Below, one piece after another: positions 1-11,462 of a stretch of DNA of 64,000 bases. Every line of letters begins with the position of its first letter. The first letter of the stretch is position 1. The notes under the pieces were generated by a model. That model ran no database searches and was not told where the DNA came from. It saw nothing but the letters and a program-made list of their open reading frames with translations. This stretch comes from Astropecten irregularis. Lineage: Eukaryota; Echinodermata; Asteroidea; Paxillosida; Astropectinidae. A program made the translations under genes and the position numbers. The stretch is from positions 16,398,932 through 16,462,931 of the forward strand of contig OZ020254.1 of NCBI GenBank assembly GCA_963971285.1. Reading direction: 5' to 3'.

Positions 1-176
1 CCTGTAGTGAAGCTTTTCGCCTGCTCAAAATTGGCAGAAGTACGGCAAGAGAAGGCCAGTTCACCCTGACCCCAGACATCGAGGTCGCTCCGGCAGTCTG
101 TCAACTTCAACTTCAAGTCCCGCCGAGTGAGGGTCTTGGCGGGCAAAAAGTAGCTCACTATTGTCTGCTTGAATGA
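1..176 (+). CDS. possible 3'-terminal coding exon of a gene entering from the left (partial)
   Basis: An open frame runs from base 3 to a TGA at 174-176. It codes for about 57 residues starting CSEAFRLLKIGRSTAREGQF and ending KVAHYCLLE. The composition (charged and hydrophobic mix, no low complexity) and slightly higher GC than the following AT-rich DNA look like real coding sequence, whereas the other two forward frames stop early. I do not recognise the protein, and no splice acceptor is visible because the exon would begin outside the window. It could equally be a chance open frame. This call is inference and weak. Confidence 0.3.
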   Translation, partial: CSEAFRLLKIGRSTAREGQFTLTPDIEVAPAVCQLQLQVPPSEGLGGQKVAHYCLLE

Positions 177-825
177 CGGTGCTCAACCTAGGTGTACGTA
201 TGGAGTGTCTATGGTGTAGCCTAATCCGAGTTCAATCACGGTATTCACAATGCCGTCTATATTATGATTGAAACAGACTATATTAAATGCCTAGTCAAAA
301 CAGTTAGTATAGTCACTAACTCAGTAGCGCAATTAAAGGGATTGCATACGTTTGGTAATTTGAGCCTACTGTTTGTTTCAAACCAATATAATTGAATATA
401 CATGTATATACCATAAAACTAACCTGTGAAAGTTTCAATTCAAAAGGTGGTAGCGTTTTTGAGATTTGGCGACAAACTAGAGCGGTTATTTCACGCCAGA
501 GAACAGTTAGTCAATAGCTGAGAAGCGTTACGGCCATAACGCTTCTCAGATTCATAATTTTTGGAGATAAAAAGTGACATATTTTTCCATAACCGCGGTA
601 CTTCGAATTGAACGTTTCTCAATATGCATTATACTATCCAAAGCAGCTGTACTTCTCACCAAGTAAGTTTTTATTGCCATAAATTTTCAGAGTCATTACC
701 AAACGTATGCAATGCCTTTAAGCGTTGGTCATTCTGTACTTATCACATTAAATCATATTACAAAGGCGTTTGGAAACATATAGGCCCTACAACTTTATCA
801 ATGTTAGTCTGACAAACTTCAGCAC
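177..825. other. AT-rich DNA without recognised gene or repeat family
   Basis: Only short unsupported open frames occur here, none with splice signals or a recognisable motif. Around 520-550 there is a short inverted pair (AGCGTTACGGCCATAACGCTT). Confidence 0.4.
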
Positions 826-1185
826 TAAAGGTATTATCATACCTTTTGGATATCAAACAGAAATGTTCACAGATTTACGTATAACTTTCAGGATATGAAG
901 ATGGTGGTGGTAAAAATAAACCGTTACAATATTTCCGGCCCGAAATGTTGTATTTATTCAGAAATTAGTCAAACAAAGAGTGAAAACAGTTTTGATCTTG
1001 GGGTAAGATTAAAACCATTCTTTATGTTTTATAAGGAAAAATCGAGTCGGATTTTCGCTTTTTTCTCGTGACTCAGATGTCCGATTGAGCTCAAATTTTC
1101 ACAGGTTTATTATTTCATGTATACTGGATCATACACAGTGTGAGTGCTATTCGGTGGCCTTTACCAATCATGTATTATGCCTTTG
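826..1185 (+). mobile_element. MITE family C copy
   Basis: Shares the family C order of blocks: left end AAAGGTAtTATCAT, the TTCACAGATTTACGTATAAC block, GATCTtGGGGTAAGAT, CTCGTGACTCAGATGTCCGA, then ACCAATCATGTATTATgCCTTT. No transposase frame is present. The right TTAA is degraded. Confidence 0.75.
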
Positions 1186-1754
1186 ATATTAATAATTGGC
1201 ATCACATCAACTCTGAAATTAATGGGAAATGGAGTTTCCCAAATACCTCTCACTATGGTATGTTGGGGGTGGGGTGTCGCCAGGTAACGCTCATGTTTGC
1301 TCAAATCGATTAAAACTTGTTTGACCTCATGTTCAGAGCGAGGTCACTCCACAGAAATGCTCTGAATTGAAACGGCACGACAAAAACCACAGAAAAGCCG
1401 ATGTATGCTGAAAGCGAAGCATTCGACCTATACTTTATAGAGTAATAGCGGGCCTGACGTACAACAGTCATCTTCAATTACATACAGTGTATCTTCTCTA
1501 TTACTGATTCAGACGTTCATTGTGTGGACTTTCCTTCAAATGTCAGATCGTGTCCAATACATCCAATGTACAGAACAATTATACAAGTCTTGAAGTCTGG
1601 GTTCTGATGTAAACAACCTCCTTGAAAAGATGTGTTGCTTTCTATAGTTGATGGGATTATGAAACAAAAAACAAAAAACAAACTCAGAAACAAACAATAT
1701 TTAAGCTGTAAATAGCGACTAATGAAATGGAACAAAACTATATAAGCGTTTAAC

Positions 1755-1919
1755 TTAAAGGTAATAATTATCATACTTTGGTTTTTGTAAAAGAAATGCA
1801 GATTCATGGGAACAAAAAACCAAGTAAGGTACAGTAACAGTCATTTATACATTTTATACATAAATCTGTGAACATTTCTGTTTTGGTGTCTTACCAAAGT
1901 ATAATGATACTACGTTTAA
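1755..1919 (+). mobile_element. MITE family A, internally deleted copy (about 165 bp)
   Basis: Both ends of family A are present and bounded by TTAA (TTAAAGGTAATA... and ...GATACTACgTTTAA), but the usual 360-370 bp body is reduced to about 165 bp. It keeps CATACTTTGG at the left and CCAAAGTATAATGATAC at the right. Confidence 0.75.
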
Positions 1920-1942
1920 GCTGAAGTCATTTTTTGTTTCGT

Positions 1943-2289
1943 TTAAAGTACAGGATTGGTAACATACCCAAACAGAAATGTTCACAGATGTACGTATAAC
2001 TTTCAGAGTATGAAGTTGGTGCTGATAGAAACATACCGTTAAAATGGTTCCGCCTGAAATGGTGTATTTATCCAGAAATTAGTAAAACAAAGACCGAAAC
2101 AGTTTTGATCTCGGGGTAAGATCAAAACAATTTTTTTATAAGAAAAATTGAGTCGGGTTTTCGCTATTTTCTCTTGAAGATGTCCGATTGAGCTCAAATT
2201 TTCACACTGGTTTATTATTCCATGTAAATGATGGATCAAAGTGTGAGTGCTGTTCCGTGACCTTTACCAATCATTTTTTATGCCTTTAA
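1943..2289 (+). mobile_element. MITE family C copy
   Basis: Bounded by TTAA at 1943-1946 and 2286-2289. The internal blocks match other C copies (GGATTGGTAACATACCCAAA, GATCTCGGGGTAAGATC, AGATGTCCGATTGAGCTCAA, ACCAATCATTTTTTATGCC). Confidence 0.85.
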
Positions 2290-2577
2290 CACGTGAATAA
2301 CAGAGGAAACGGTGGCATAATTATGATACCATTATTAAAATTAGCTCTATAATTTATATGAGTATGATGATTGAGCAACCCGGTGCACAGGCAGGCATAG
2401 TGTAAACACACGCTATACACATGGCTATTTATTGATTCATGTACCAGTCTTTGTTATAATAGTAAGTGTTGAAGCCTACAATCTTGTCGCGCCTGTTCAC
2501 CATCGATTACAAATATTCAATCATGTTGAGCCATTCAAATGTCGAATTCCTAGAAAATATCAACCAACGGCATGCGG

Positions 2578-3255
2578 TTAAAAGTATAATACATGATTGG
2601 TAACATACCCAAACAGAAATATTCACAGATTTACGTATAACTTTCAGGGTATGGAGATGGTACTGATAGAAACCTACCGTTAAAACATTTCCGCCTGAAA
2701 TGGTGTATTTATCCAGAAATCAGTAAAAACGACGACCGAAAACAGTTGATCTCGGGGTAAAATCAAAACTGCGAATAGAAGTTGAAAATACCGTGAGTGT
2801 TTTTCACTGTTTCCTACAGTTTCCGTATTGACATGAGCTCAAATTTAATTTGTTTTTATTCTATGACAAATCAAAATAATTATGAATAGCCTGCTGTTCT
2901 ATCAACTTCATATTATGTCTTTTACATAATACATGATCGGTAAAGACAACACCCACTTTGTCTAATCCAAACATGAACATAAAATAACATACCTGTGAAA
3001 ATTTGAGCTCAAAGTCGGACATCTGAGTCACGAGAAAATAGCGAAAACCCGACTAAAATGAAACATAAAGAGTACTTACCCGGAGATCAAAACTGTTTTC
3101 GGTCTTTGTTTGACTAATTTCTGGATAAATACCCCCATTTCAGTCGGAAATATTTGAATACGGTATGTTTCTACCAGCACCATTCTTCATATCCTGAAAG
3201 TTATACGTAAATATTTCTGTTTGGGTATGTTACCAATCCTGTACTGTACCTTTAA
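2578..3255. mobile_element. two MITE family C copies in opposite orientation, fused end to end
   Basis: From 2578 a plus-oriented C copy runs to about 2936. From about 2917 an inverted C copy runs to the TTAA at 3252-3255 (GGTATGTTACCAATCCTGTA near its end). The first copy has a diverged middle. They meet at ATAATACATGATCGGTAAAG, so one insertion may have landed in the end of the other. Confidence 0.7.
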
Positions 3256-3774
3256 GTATATCATTATCTATAACTGATCGCTCCAAATAATTAAAACAAT
3301 TTGATTCAACATAATTATGTACATTAATAGGCCGCAGGCTATCGCACAACTTCAAAGTTATCGACAAATAAGCCTATCCGTGATTTTAATTAAACGAGAA
3401 ATAATCTAATCATAGGCTACAATAAGACTGAGTTCACCCGAGCATTTCTTAACTTCTCGGCGCACTTTTTCTATAGTGATTATTTCCGCTATTTCTTGGA
3501 AGCGTCCTTCCGTCATCATTCATTATTAACATAATCTGTCTGAAGCCTCCCCCTATAACAGCAACGTGTCATGTACTAATGACTAGCCTTGATACAAGGC
3601 ATATTAGCACTTACATGTATGTCTGGCCGGTCTTTAAGGTCAATAACCGCGCAGTGAATGACCATGGACCAGTCATGATGGTGTACTAGTATAATAGGCT
3701 ACAACATGGCTATAGTCTATACCTCAATATGCCAAAGGGATATAGCGTACACCACGTGATTTGATGCAAATAAT

Positions 3775-4113
3775 TTCAAAGATCATACTTTGACAGCACA
3801 CCGAAACAGAAATCTTCACAGATTTTCCTATAACTTACAAAGATTGTGATGGTAGAAACATACCGTTGAAGTGTTTTCTGCCCGAAATGCTGTATTTATC
3901 AAAAGTAAAACCAATGACCAAAAACATTTTTTGATCTTTAAAATATCACAAAATAACGATGAAAAGGATTTAAGAAATACTATGAGCGTTTTTCAGTATT
4001 TCTCAACAAGTGGGCACCTTATGGGACTGGACATTTCACAGATGACTGTTACTGTATATCTTTGTTAATATTCTCATGAATCTGCATTTCTTTGACAAAA
4101 AAAATAGGCCCAT
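3775..4113 (+). mobile_element. MITE family A, diverged copy
   Basis: Contains CATACTTTGaCAGCACACCGA, an ACAGAAATCTTCACAGATTT block, AAGTGGGCACCTTATGGGAC and TCTGCATTTCTTTGACAAAA in family A order. The ends have decayed. Confidence 0.65.
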
Positions 4114-4235
4114 CTTTAAATGAACTTATTATAATATTATTGGAGTCGTGTATACAAGATTTTTCGTAGGGAATAGGAATGTATTGATAAGTTAAAAACC
4201 GAAATCTTTGAAGTCGTTGAAGTTATAAAAATGAG

Positions 4236-4566
4236 GTAATAGATTGCTTTTTGTCAAACTAAATGCAGATTCACGGATAAAAATATCAAGGAAGATACAG
4301 TGACAGTCATCTGTGACATTTCCAGTCCCATACAGTACCGACTTGTTGAGAAAACAATGAAAAACACCCACGGTATTCAGTCTTAATTTCACCGGTATTG
4401 TTGATCTTTAAAAGATCAAAATGTTTTGGGTCATTGATTTTTCTCTTTTCTTGAAAAATACAGCATTTCGGGCTGGAACATTTTAACGGTATGTTTCTAC
4501 CATCACCATCGTTATACCCTGTAAATTCATAGGTAAATCTGTGAACATTTCTGTTTCGGTATGCTA
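4236..4566 (-). mobile_element. MITE family A, diverged inverted copy
   Basis: Reverse-oriented family A blocks: TTTGTCAAACTAAATGCAGA, ACAGTCATCTGTGACATTTC, CATTTCGGGCTGGAACATTT and ACATTTCTGTTTCGGTATGC. It faces the neighbouring copy at 3775-4113. Confidence 0.65.
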
Positions 4567-4934
4567 CACAAGTTCTTTAAATTCGGTAAACATTTCGTGG
4601 TCTTTGCAGTTACAAGATGAAGAATAATTTTGATGGAATTTCTTTCCTATATGGTTGTGATGAAACATATCGACCAAATTAAACGTCCCAAGCAACAATA
4701 TTGATCTTGTTGCCTGTCGGCTGATGATATGGTAATTAGTATGACCCTGTCGATCTGTCAGGTCATAATTATAGACCATTCCTTAAGAACTCACAACTAT
4801 TTCGTGTTTTTGTTTTCTTTTAAACCCATGTTGTTGTTTTTGTTGCAGCTTTAATTCGCTTGTCGCATTGATATGTAAGGGCTAAGGTCGGAGATAAAAA
4901 CCAGATGAAAAGTATTGGGCTAGCTGTAATAACC

Positions 4935-5309
4935 TTAAAGGGATGGTACAGAACTGCTTATTGCGACAAAACCGTTGCTGACAGTGAAAGCACATTATGT
5001 TATCCATCATATACCTTAACTGACAAACCTGTAGAAGTTTGAGGTCAGTCAGCCATCTGGGTCACGAGAAAATAGTGAAAACCTGTGTACGGAGAATTGT
5101 ACACATTTCAACGAATGAATAAAACGCTTCGAAGCGATTTATTCCAATCGGAAAATAGTTTCATTTATTTCTCAACGAATATGGCATTTCAGACAAAAAC
5201 ATTTCATGGGATGTTTTCTCCTATCATCACCATTATACTACGTAAGTTTTATGTGAATCTGTGATTATGAAGTGTATTTTGTCTTACCAATTCTGTACCC
5301 TCCCTTTAA
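4935..5309 (+). mobile_element. MITE family B copy (375 bp)
   Basis: TTAA at both ends followed by inverted termini AGGGATGGTACAGAA / TTCTGTACCCTCCCT. The length agrees within 1 bp with the copies at 16584 and 31024. There is a central near-palindrome around AAACGCTTCGAAGCGATTTA and no coding frame. TTAA duplication is typical of piggyBac-type elements; assignment to that superfamily is inference. Confidence 0.85.
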
Positions 5310-5604
5310 TTATGCTGAATGGTATCACCGTTTCTTTAATTCTATTAACCTTCAACCCTAAGCATTTCCACTTTTATGAACTTACTCGACTTGTAAATGC
5401 TTGTTTTAAAATTGTGTCTCAGTACTCTTGTTACTTTTCTGTTTATATTCCTTTCTATAAATATTTTTGACTCTTGTAATTCAGAAACACTGTATAGGAA
5501 TGTGTAGTGGTATTCAATCTTTCGGTTACGCCCAAAACCTGGATCCGTCCCTGTTACTTGGACAAAACTTCTATCGAACTTGTAAATGGTTTAACTCCAA
5601 TCTT

Positions 5605-5711
5605 AGGCCCGCTTCAAACGTCTACTTCTGCCGTGTCGAATTAAATACTTAAATTAATTGACACAAAATCGGCTGAAGTAATCGGCAGTTGCTTCAAACG
5701 CCGGCTTTTTG
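5605..5711 (+). mobile_element. foldback MITE, family N (short copy)
   Basis: Starts with GGCCCGCTTCAAACGTCTAC and ends GCTTCAAACGCCGGC, with an internal TGCCGTGTCGAATTAAAT block. The same blocks bound the larger copy at 44775-45475. Confidence 0.65.
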
Positions 5712-5717
5712 TTAACC

Positions 5718-6086
5718 TTAAAGGTAGTATCATACTTTGGTAAGAAACCAAAACAGAAATGTTCACTTAAGTATAACTTACAGGGTATGAAGATGGTGGT
5801 GGTAGAAACATATGCCTATACCGTTAATATGTTTCCGCCTGAAATGGTGTATTTATCCAGAAATTAGTAAAACAACGACCGAAAATCTTTTTGATCTTTT
5901 AAAAGATAAAAAATATAAGAGAAAAGTCTTAAGAAATACTGGGGCTGCTTTTCAATGTTTTTTCAAAAAGTGGGCACTGTATGGGACTGAAACTTTCACA
6001 GATGACTGTTACTGTATCTGTCTTGATATTTTTGCACATAAATCTGTATTTCTTTGATAAAAACCAAAGTATGATATTACCTTTAA
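5718..6086 (+). mobile_element. MITE family A copy (369 bp, well preserved)
   Basis: TTAA at both ends. Terminal inverted repeats are AGGTAGTATCATACTTTGGT and ACCAAAGTATGATATTACCT. Body blocks include TTTACCGCCTGAAATGGTGT-like sequence, the palindrome GATCTTTTAAAAGAT and AGTGGGCACTGTATGGGACT. Non-coding. Confidence 0.85.
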
Positions 6087-6348
6087 GCCATAGAGCTCTA
6101 TGCTTTAGCGCACCCAAACACAGGTGATCGTCTGTCACCCAAACAAGATGACACGAGTCATCAGCTCATTACACTGGCTTCTTATTTCTCAACGAATCCA
6201 AAATACCTCTTCCCACTTACAAAACAGGGTCGTCTTGCACCGCCATACATCAATGATCTTATATTTTACCCAAAAGACATACTTCATCTATCAACTAGAG
6301 ATCATCATCATCTTCACATCTACAATTATACTTTATACTTAGCACCTG

Positions 6349-6507
6349 GGGTCGATTTCACGAAGCCCTACGATCGATCGTAACTCGAGTTACTAAGGAT
6401 AACCCATCACAAGGGGCCTATGATCCCATGCATGTAGGGCTGCAATGCATCAAAGGTCCTACGATTGATAGTAAGTTACGATGAGTTTGGTGAAATCATC
6501 CGATTGA
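6349..6507. mobile_element. foldback element with GATTTCACGAAG-type ends
   Basis: The left arm GATTTCACGAAGCCCTACGA pairs imperfectly with the right arm TACGATGAGTTTGGTGAAATC. The interior holds CGATCGATCG and related steps. A similar end occurs at 63903-63960. Confidence 0.55.
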
Positions 6508-6603
6508 GCTGGCTTTCACCTGTTATTTCAATCACATAATTGGATCAGGCAAAGTGCGAGTGCTGTTATGACCTTTACCAACGATCATGTATCATACTTT
6601 TAA
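6508..6603 (+). mobile_element. MITE family C, right-end fragment
   Basis: Retains GGATCAGGCAAAGTGCGAGT and ACCAACGATCATGTATCATA, which are the last third of family C. Confidence 0.55.
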
Positions 6604-6725
6604 AACCTAAAACCTCTTCAAGGAACAATGAGCCCACTTATTTCATTGTCGTAATTTCACATTATTTAGTTTAGTTAAAGGGTGCCTATTTGTTTCTTCT
6701 CCATGGCTGAACGTAGCATAATTAT

Positions 6726-6921
6726 GGGTGTTTACGAAACGGAGGCTCAGGCTCTGTATGCTGAAAATATAGGTTGTGGCTTATCACTGAAACTACAGAA
6801 TCTACTTCCGAATCACAGCCAAAAGCCTCTATTTTGATACCCGTTATTTCAAAATGGATTCACGGAATGGAGCCGGAGCCGGAGCCTGAGACAGAGCCCG
6901 AGCCTCCGTTTCGTAAACGCC
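6726..6921. mobile_element. foldback MITE, family H
   Basis: Inverted ends GTTTACGAAACGGAGGCTCA / GAGCCTCCGTTTCGTAAACG. The body matches the other H copies (CCGAATCACAGCCAAAAGCC, TCTATTTTGATACCCGTTAT). Short GGCTCN hexamer steps lie just inside the ends. Confidence 0.75.
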
Positions 6922-7430
6922 TTGTGTGGTAGACACACTCGCCATACAGTGATCGAGCGTCTATCACATGTGTGCAGATTTCCTGATTAATTATGCAAAC
7001 CAACCCAGCACTGACCTCTCTAAGTTTTGACCAATCAGGGGGCATCTATTATCATACCGTTTGGTGAGTGCGTCTATCACAAAGATAGCTGCTGTCTGTC
7101 TCATGGGGTTGACGCAAGCCATAAATTGGCTGACCGGACAGTAAGTCGCCAATAAGTCTTCAATGCCACAATTACGTAGTGTAGAGATCAATGGAACCTA
7201 AACATGAAGGTCGAGTTGTCCTTCCTTCCTCCATGGTGTGACTCAGTAATTATAGCTTTACGATGTCAATCACATTGTATACTGTGACAGTTGCAAGCAA
7301 TGATGAGGGCAATTAAGCTTCGTGCAAGCAAATCACACTAATGAAACAGCTCCAAACATCACATGATGAACATACGATGGGTCCGGAGCTTCGATTCTAG
7401 CAGTATATATTTTTTAAATGCCACGACCCT

Positions 7431-7880
7431 ATACAGGGTGTCCCAGAAAAAAACGCAACACAGTGTCGGGATCCATTATGTTAAAATTAAACTGTTTATC
7501 ACTTCAAGATTCAGTTATATGATACAGCCATGTCTTGGCTATCACCATGTAGAATTTAAGCATTTTTTTTTATTGGGGCTGAAATTGGCGAAAATAATGA
7601 GCAATTGAAAGAGTACTCCTTAAAAACAAACTAGCAAGGATAACACGCATAGTGATCAATGCACGCACAAAAGAAAGATGAAAATCGGGTTTTGTGGTTG
7701 GGTAATTCAGTCTTAGTTTATTCACTCAATTTCAGTCCAATTTTGCTCAAATTATACACGGTGATAGCCAAGACATGGCTGCATCACATATCTGAATCTT
7801 AAAATGATAAACAGTTTAATTTTCATATAATAGTTCTCGACACAAAGTGTTGCGGATTTTGGGGGGACATCACCCTGTAT
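7431..7880. mobile_element. foldback element with long inverted arms, CAGGGTGTCCC ends
   Basis: Left ATACAGGGTGTCCCAGAAAA and right GGGGGGACATCACCCTGTAT. The arms continue inward for over 100 bp with few differences (AACTGTTTATCACTTCAAGA versus TCTTAAAATGATAAACAGTT; CCATGTCTTGGCTATCACC versus GGTGATAGCCAAGACATGG). Confidence 0.75.
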
Positions 7881-8257
7881 ATGAAATGTCAGGTCCCCTT
7901 GATTTCTTAAGGCCGTTCTACTGCCGTGCAAATGAGCGCAGCAATAGCACGGCAATAGCATGGCAGTTGCGCTAAATGCCGAACTTAGTTGAAATTGTCG
8001 CGCCACTGCCGTACCGAATACCGTTAGCACGGCAGACCCTGTCGAGCCAAAGAGCTTGCCGTGCCGAACTCAATATCCCGAGCCAAACTCACGCTAAACG
8101 CCGTGCTATTGCCGTGCCAAACTTGAAAATGTAAAATTATTTGAATTCGGTACGGCAGTAGCACGGCGTATAGCTTAGGCCTATATATGAGCATTTCACT
8201 AAATGTTTTTTGAGAGCACATGAAAAAAATCAGGTGGGATTCGAACCAACAATCCAG

Positions 8258-8484
8258 TGGCCAATTTCATAAAACTGTTAAGCACAAAAATTTGCTTAGC
8301 ACAAAAATGTCTCGCCCAAAAACAAACCATTCCATTTGATATTCATGGTCAGCGAACAACGGCCAAAGAACATTCACAAGTGATACACAACACGTGGAAA
8401 TTTGGTTGTTAACCCTGTTTTTATTAAGACAGAAATGTCATGCTAGCAAATTTTTGTGCTTAACAGTTTTATGAAATTGGCCCC
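8258..8484. mobile_element. foldback MITE, family F
   Basis: Inverted ends GGCCAATTTCATAAAACTGT / ACAGTTTTATGAAATTGGCC, followed inward by TAAGCACAAAAATTTGC and its complement. Related copies lie at 47907-48149 and 58364-58701. Confidence 0.8.
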
Positions 8485-8553
8485 AGCTTACACTTACGTC
8501 CGGCGTTTAGCGCAACTGCCGTGCTACGCCGTGCTATTGCTGCACTCATTTGA

Positions 8554-9111
8554 TTTAAAGGGTTCCTGCAGTGCTTTTTCAGTCAGGTTATTGTATTGCC
8601 TTCAAACAGAGAATATACCGACAGATAATGAATGGCTAGTCTTATTTTGGTTTCAAATCAGCATTTTGTTTTCGTTTTAATGGCTTTGCAAAATGGGAGG
8701 TTTTCATGAATACTCATGTGGGGAACCAACAGCCAAAATATAATGAAAAAACATAAACAAATGAATAGGCAAACATGACCCACAGAAATGGTTGGTCAAA
8801 AACATTACACCACCAGTTGAGTGAAAGGAACATATTCGGCACACAAAACCTATTGAGGAGGAAAAGGTCTGTCAGAAAACCTATAAAACAACCCAACTTT
8901 TTGTGCATTAATCAATTGGGTTACTGCTCTCAAATACCCAGATGACATCACAATTTTGCTCATGAATATGGAAATCTAATAAGCATACAAAAAACCCTGC
9001 TTTTAACCCTGAAACAGTGTGAGGAAGTGGGTAAAATCACAGGCCCCATGTAACAATTGGTTTTTGGCACATGTTCAAGCCATAATATTCCTATTGCAGA
9101 GATCCTTTAAA
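8554..9111. mobile_element. MITE family D (copy without the nested insert)
   Basis: Ends TTTAAAGGGTTCCTGCAGTG and CTATTGCAGAGATCCTTTAAA form an imperfect inverted pair. The body matches 28992-29660 (TTTTCAGTCAGGTTATTGTA, ATAATGAATGGCTAGTCTTA, ACCCACAGAAATGGTT). It serves as the empty-site reference for the palindrome nested in that second copy. Confidence 0.75.
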
Positions 9112-9149
9112 ATCGGTACGGCAGTAGCACGGCGTATAGTCTTGGTCTA

Positions 9150-9617
9150 AAGCCCCTTTCACACTGAACCTACGTAGAGTTGCGTAGTGTTGCGTATCGT
9201 GTACGCCGAAATAAGGCTGTGTACTCAAGGTGAGCCTGCGTAGATGTGCGTAATGCAATGGCGTATAGTTGCGTACCCAGTGCAGAGGCACCCGAGTATC
9301 GACCAACATATTACATGATTGGTGTATAGGCGCGTAGTATTGCGTATATCATACGTAGGGTAGCGTACTATTGCGTAGGCATGGCGCGCAGTAGCGTAGT
9401 GTTGCGTAGACATGCGTACAAACTGCGTACTTCCGGTGTCCAGTGCTCTACGCCAAGAGTACGCGAACAAATTAAACGTTAAATTAAATGTTAAATTTTT
9501 TGCGTACATGCCACGTACTCCTTCTACGTACTCAGCGTATTGTTACTAGGGTAGGAACTGCGTAGGGCAGCGTACTCCCTACGCAACTGTACGTAAGGCC
9601 CGGTGTGAAAGGGGCTT
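9150..9617. mobile_element. foldback element with AAGCCCCTTTCACAC ends
   Basis: Inverted termini AAGCCCCTTTCACACTG / GGTGTGAAAGGGGCTT bound about 470 bp. The interior is full of degenerate GTAGTGTTGCGTA repeats on alternating strands. Open frames across it are artefacts of this repetition. Confidence 0.75.
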
Positions 9618-9779
9618 GAGCAAAATAAAGTATTGCCCGACTGAAAGTTTCCCTTTTTTATTCGGTGATGAGCGGACGGAATTTGACCCATTGTCTATTT
9701 CAGTCAAATTCCATTTGCTCACCACAGGAAAAAAAAAACACACTTGAATAAAGGCGGTCGACCAACAGAAGAAACAGAT

Positions 9780-10143
9780 TTAAAGGTAGTATCATACTTT
9801 AGTAAGAAACCAAAACATCAATGTTCACAGATTTACGTATAACTTACAGGGTATGAATATGGTGGAGGTAGAAACATACCATTAAAATTGTTCTGCCTGA
9901 AATGGTGTATTTATCCAGAAATTACTAAAACAACGACCGAAAATCTTTTTGATCTTTTAAAAGATCAAAAATAAAAGAGAAAAGACTTAAGAAATACTGT
10001 GGCCGTTTTTCACTGTTTTCTCAAAAAGTGGGCACCGCATGGGACTGAAATTTTCACAGACGACTGCGACTATTTCTTGCTTGATATTTTTACCCATGAA
10101 TCTGCATTTCTTTGACAAAAACCAAAGTATGATACTACCTTAA
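9780..10143 (+). mobile_element. MITE family A copy (364 bp)
   Basis: TTAA at both ends. Termini AGGTAGTATCATACTTTAGT and ACCAAAGTATGATACTACCT. The body includes GATCTTTTAAAAGATCAAAA and GTGGGCACCGCATGGGACTG. Confidence 0.85.
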
Positions 10144-10330
10144 GTTCAAACTGTTCATTTTAAGCGATAGGAAAATTTATGAACTTTGATTATAGGAGGT
10201 CTACCTTAGCTGAACATATCCCTTAAGAATTTAATGGTAGTTGTTGAAAACCAAACCAAAATAAAGAAATTTGGGTCCAGTCTTTTCATCGAACAAACAG
10301 TAATAAACCTGAATAGAGACATTAATATTA

Positions 10331-10376
10331 ATATATGCGCTATATATACAAGCAGTTTATTATTATCATTATTATG
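10331..10376. mobile_element. SINE-like tail fragment
   Basis: GCGCTATATATACAAGCAGT followed by TTATTATTATCATT resembles the 3' end of the SINE at 60768-61108 (CGCTATATAAAAGCGGTTTA). Confidence 0.35.
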
Positions 10377-10577
10377 ATTCTGAAAAGACCAAAGTATCCA
10401 ATTGTTAAAAGTACCTGGAAAATAATGTACACATTAATGAGTTGAAACAGTGGTTTAAGAGCAAATGATAAAGGTACAGAATCTTCGTAAATAATTAATA
10501 ATAATAGCCACTCATTTCATAGCGTGAATGAATTAATACAAAGTGGGATAATAACACAATATGTGCAGTCTTTGTTA

Positions 10578-10977
10578 TTAAAGGTAGTATCCATAGAGCT
10601 ATATCAAAATTAATTTTAATATAGCTCTATGGTAGTATCATACTTTGGTAGCATACCAAACAGAAATCTTCACAGATTTACCTATAACTTACAGGGTAGG
10701 AAGATGGTGATGGTAGAAACATACTGTTAAAATATTTCTGCCTGAAATGCTGTATTTATCTAGAAAACAGTAAAACCAGTGACCAAAATTATTTTTGATC
10801 TTTTAAAGATCAAAAATAAAAGAGAAAAGACTCAAGAAATACTGTGGCTGTTTTCACTGTTTTCTCAAAAAGTGGGCACCGTATGGGACTGAAATTTTCA
10901 CAGATGACTATTACTGTATCTGTCTTGATAATTGTGCCCACGAATCTGTATTAATGTACAAAGTAAAAAACCTTTAA
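10578..10977 (+). mobile_element. MITE family A copy carrying a 40-bp palindromic insert
   Basis: A family A element bounded by TTAA at 10578-10581 and 10974-10977. Its left end is interrupted at 10591-10630 by a 40-bp palindrome (CCATAGAGCTATAT ... ATATAGCTCTAT), with GGTAGTAT on both sides at 10583-10590 and 10631-10638. Confidence 0.8.
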
Positions 10978-11462
10978 GTTAGTACATGTACTACAACTTC
11001 ACAAGTGGCTGTATTTTCAAGCCGCATGATAACAATGCTGCAACCTGACAAACAGTACATGGGGGATCGCTCAAAGAGAATGCAGCGTATTGATAAAATG
11101 ATCCTTGGGATATACATGCATACCTGCCAATCATTCCTCTTTTGGAGGAATCATTCCTCTTTTTGGGTAAGAATTCTCACTTTTTACAAGCTCTTGACAA
11201 CAGATTCCGATTTTTGGCTTGGAAATACACATGTATATTCCTGTGTAGTTGCTCTGTGATTCCTCTTTTTTAGTAGAAGTATTCCGAATTTCCTTTAAGA
11301 TACATGTAGGTTGGCAGCTATGTACATGTAGCAGTATGCGCTAAAGATAAACAGTTCAAATACTTTTAAGCAGCTTAGCATATATCAAATTCAAATTTTA
11401 AATTTGGGTTTGATACACAGTCATGTCGTAGCCGGCCTACATTCATCAATGAACTTACTTAC

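Larger units (their letters stand above)
7905..9149. mobile_element. GGCACGGC-rich repeat split by nested elements F and D
   Basis: Pieces rich in GTGCTATTGCCGTGCC-like steps lie at 7905-8180, 8486-8553 and 9112-9149. The end GTACGGCAGTAGCACGGCGT occurs at about 8149 and again at about 9115. The intervening DNA is a family F copy (8258-8484) and a family D copy (8554-9111). Confidence 0.55.
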
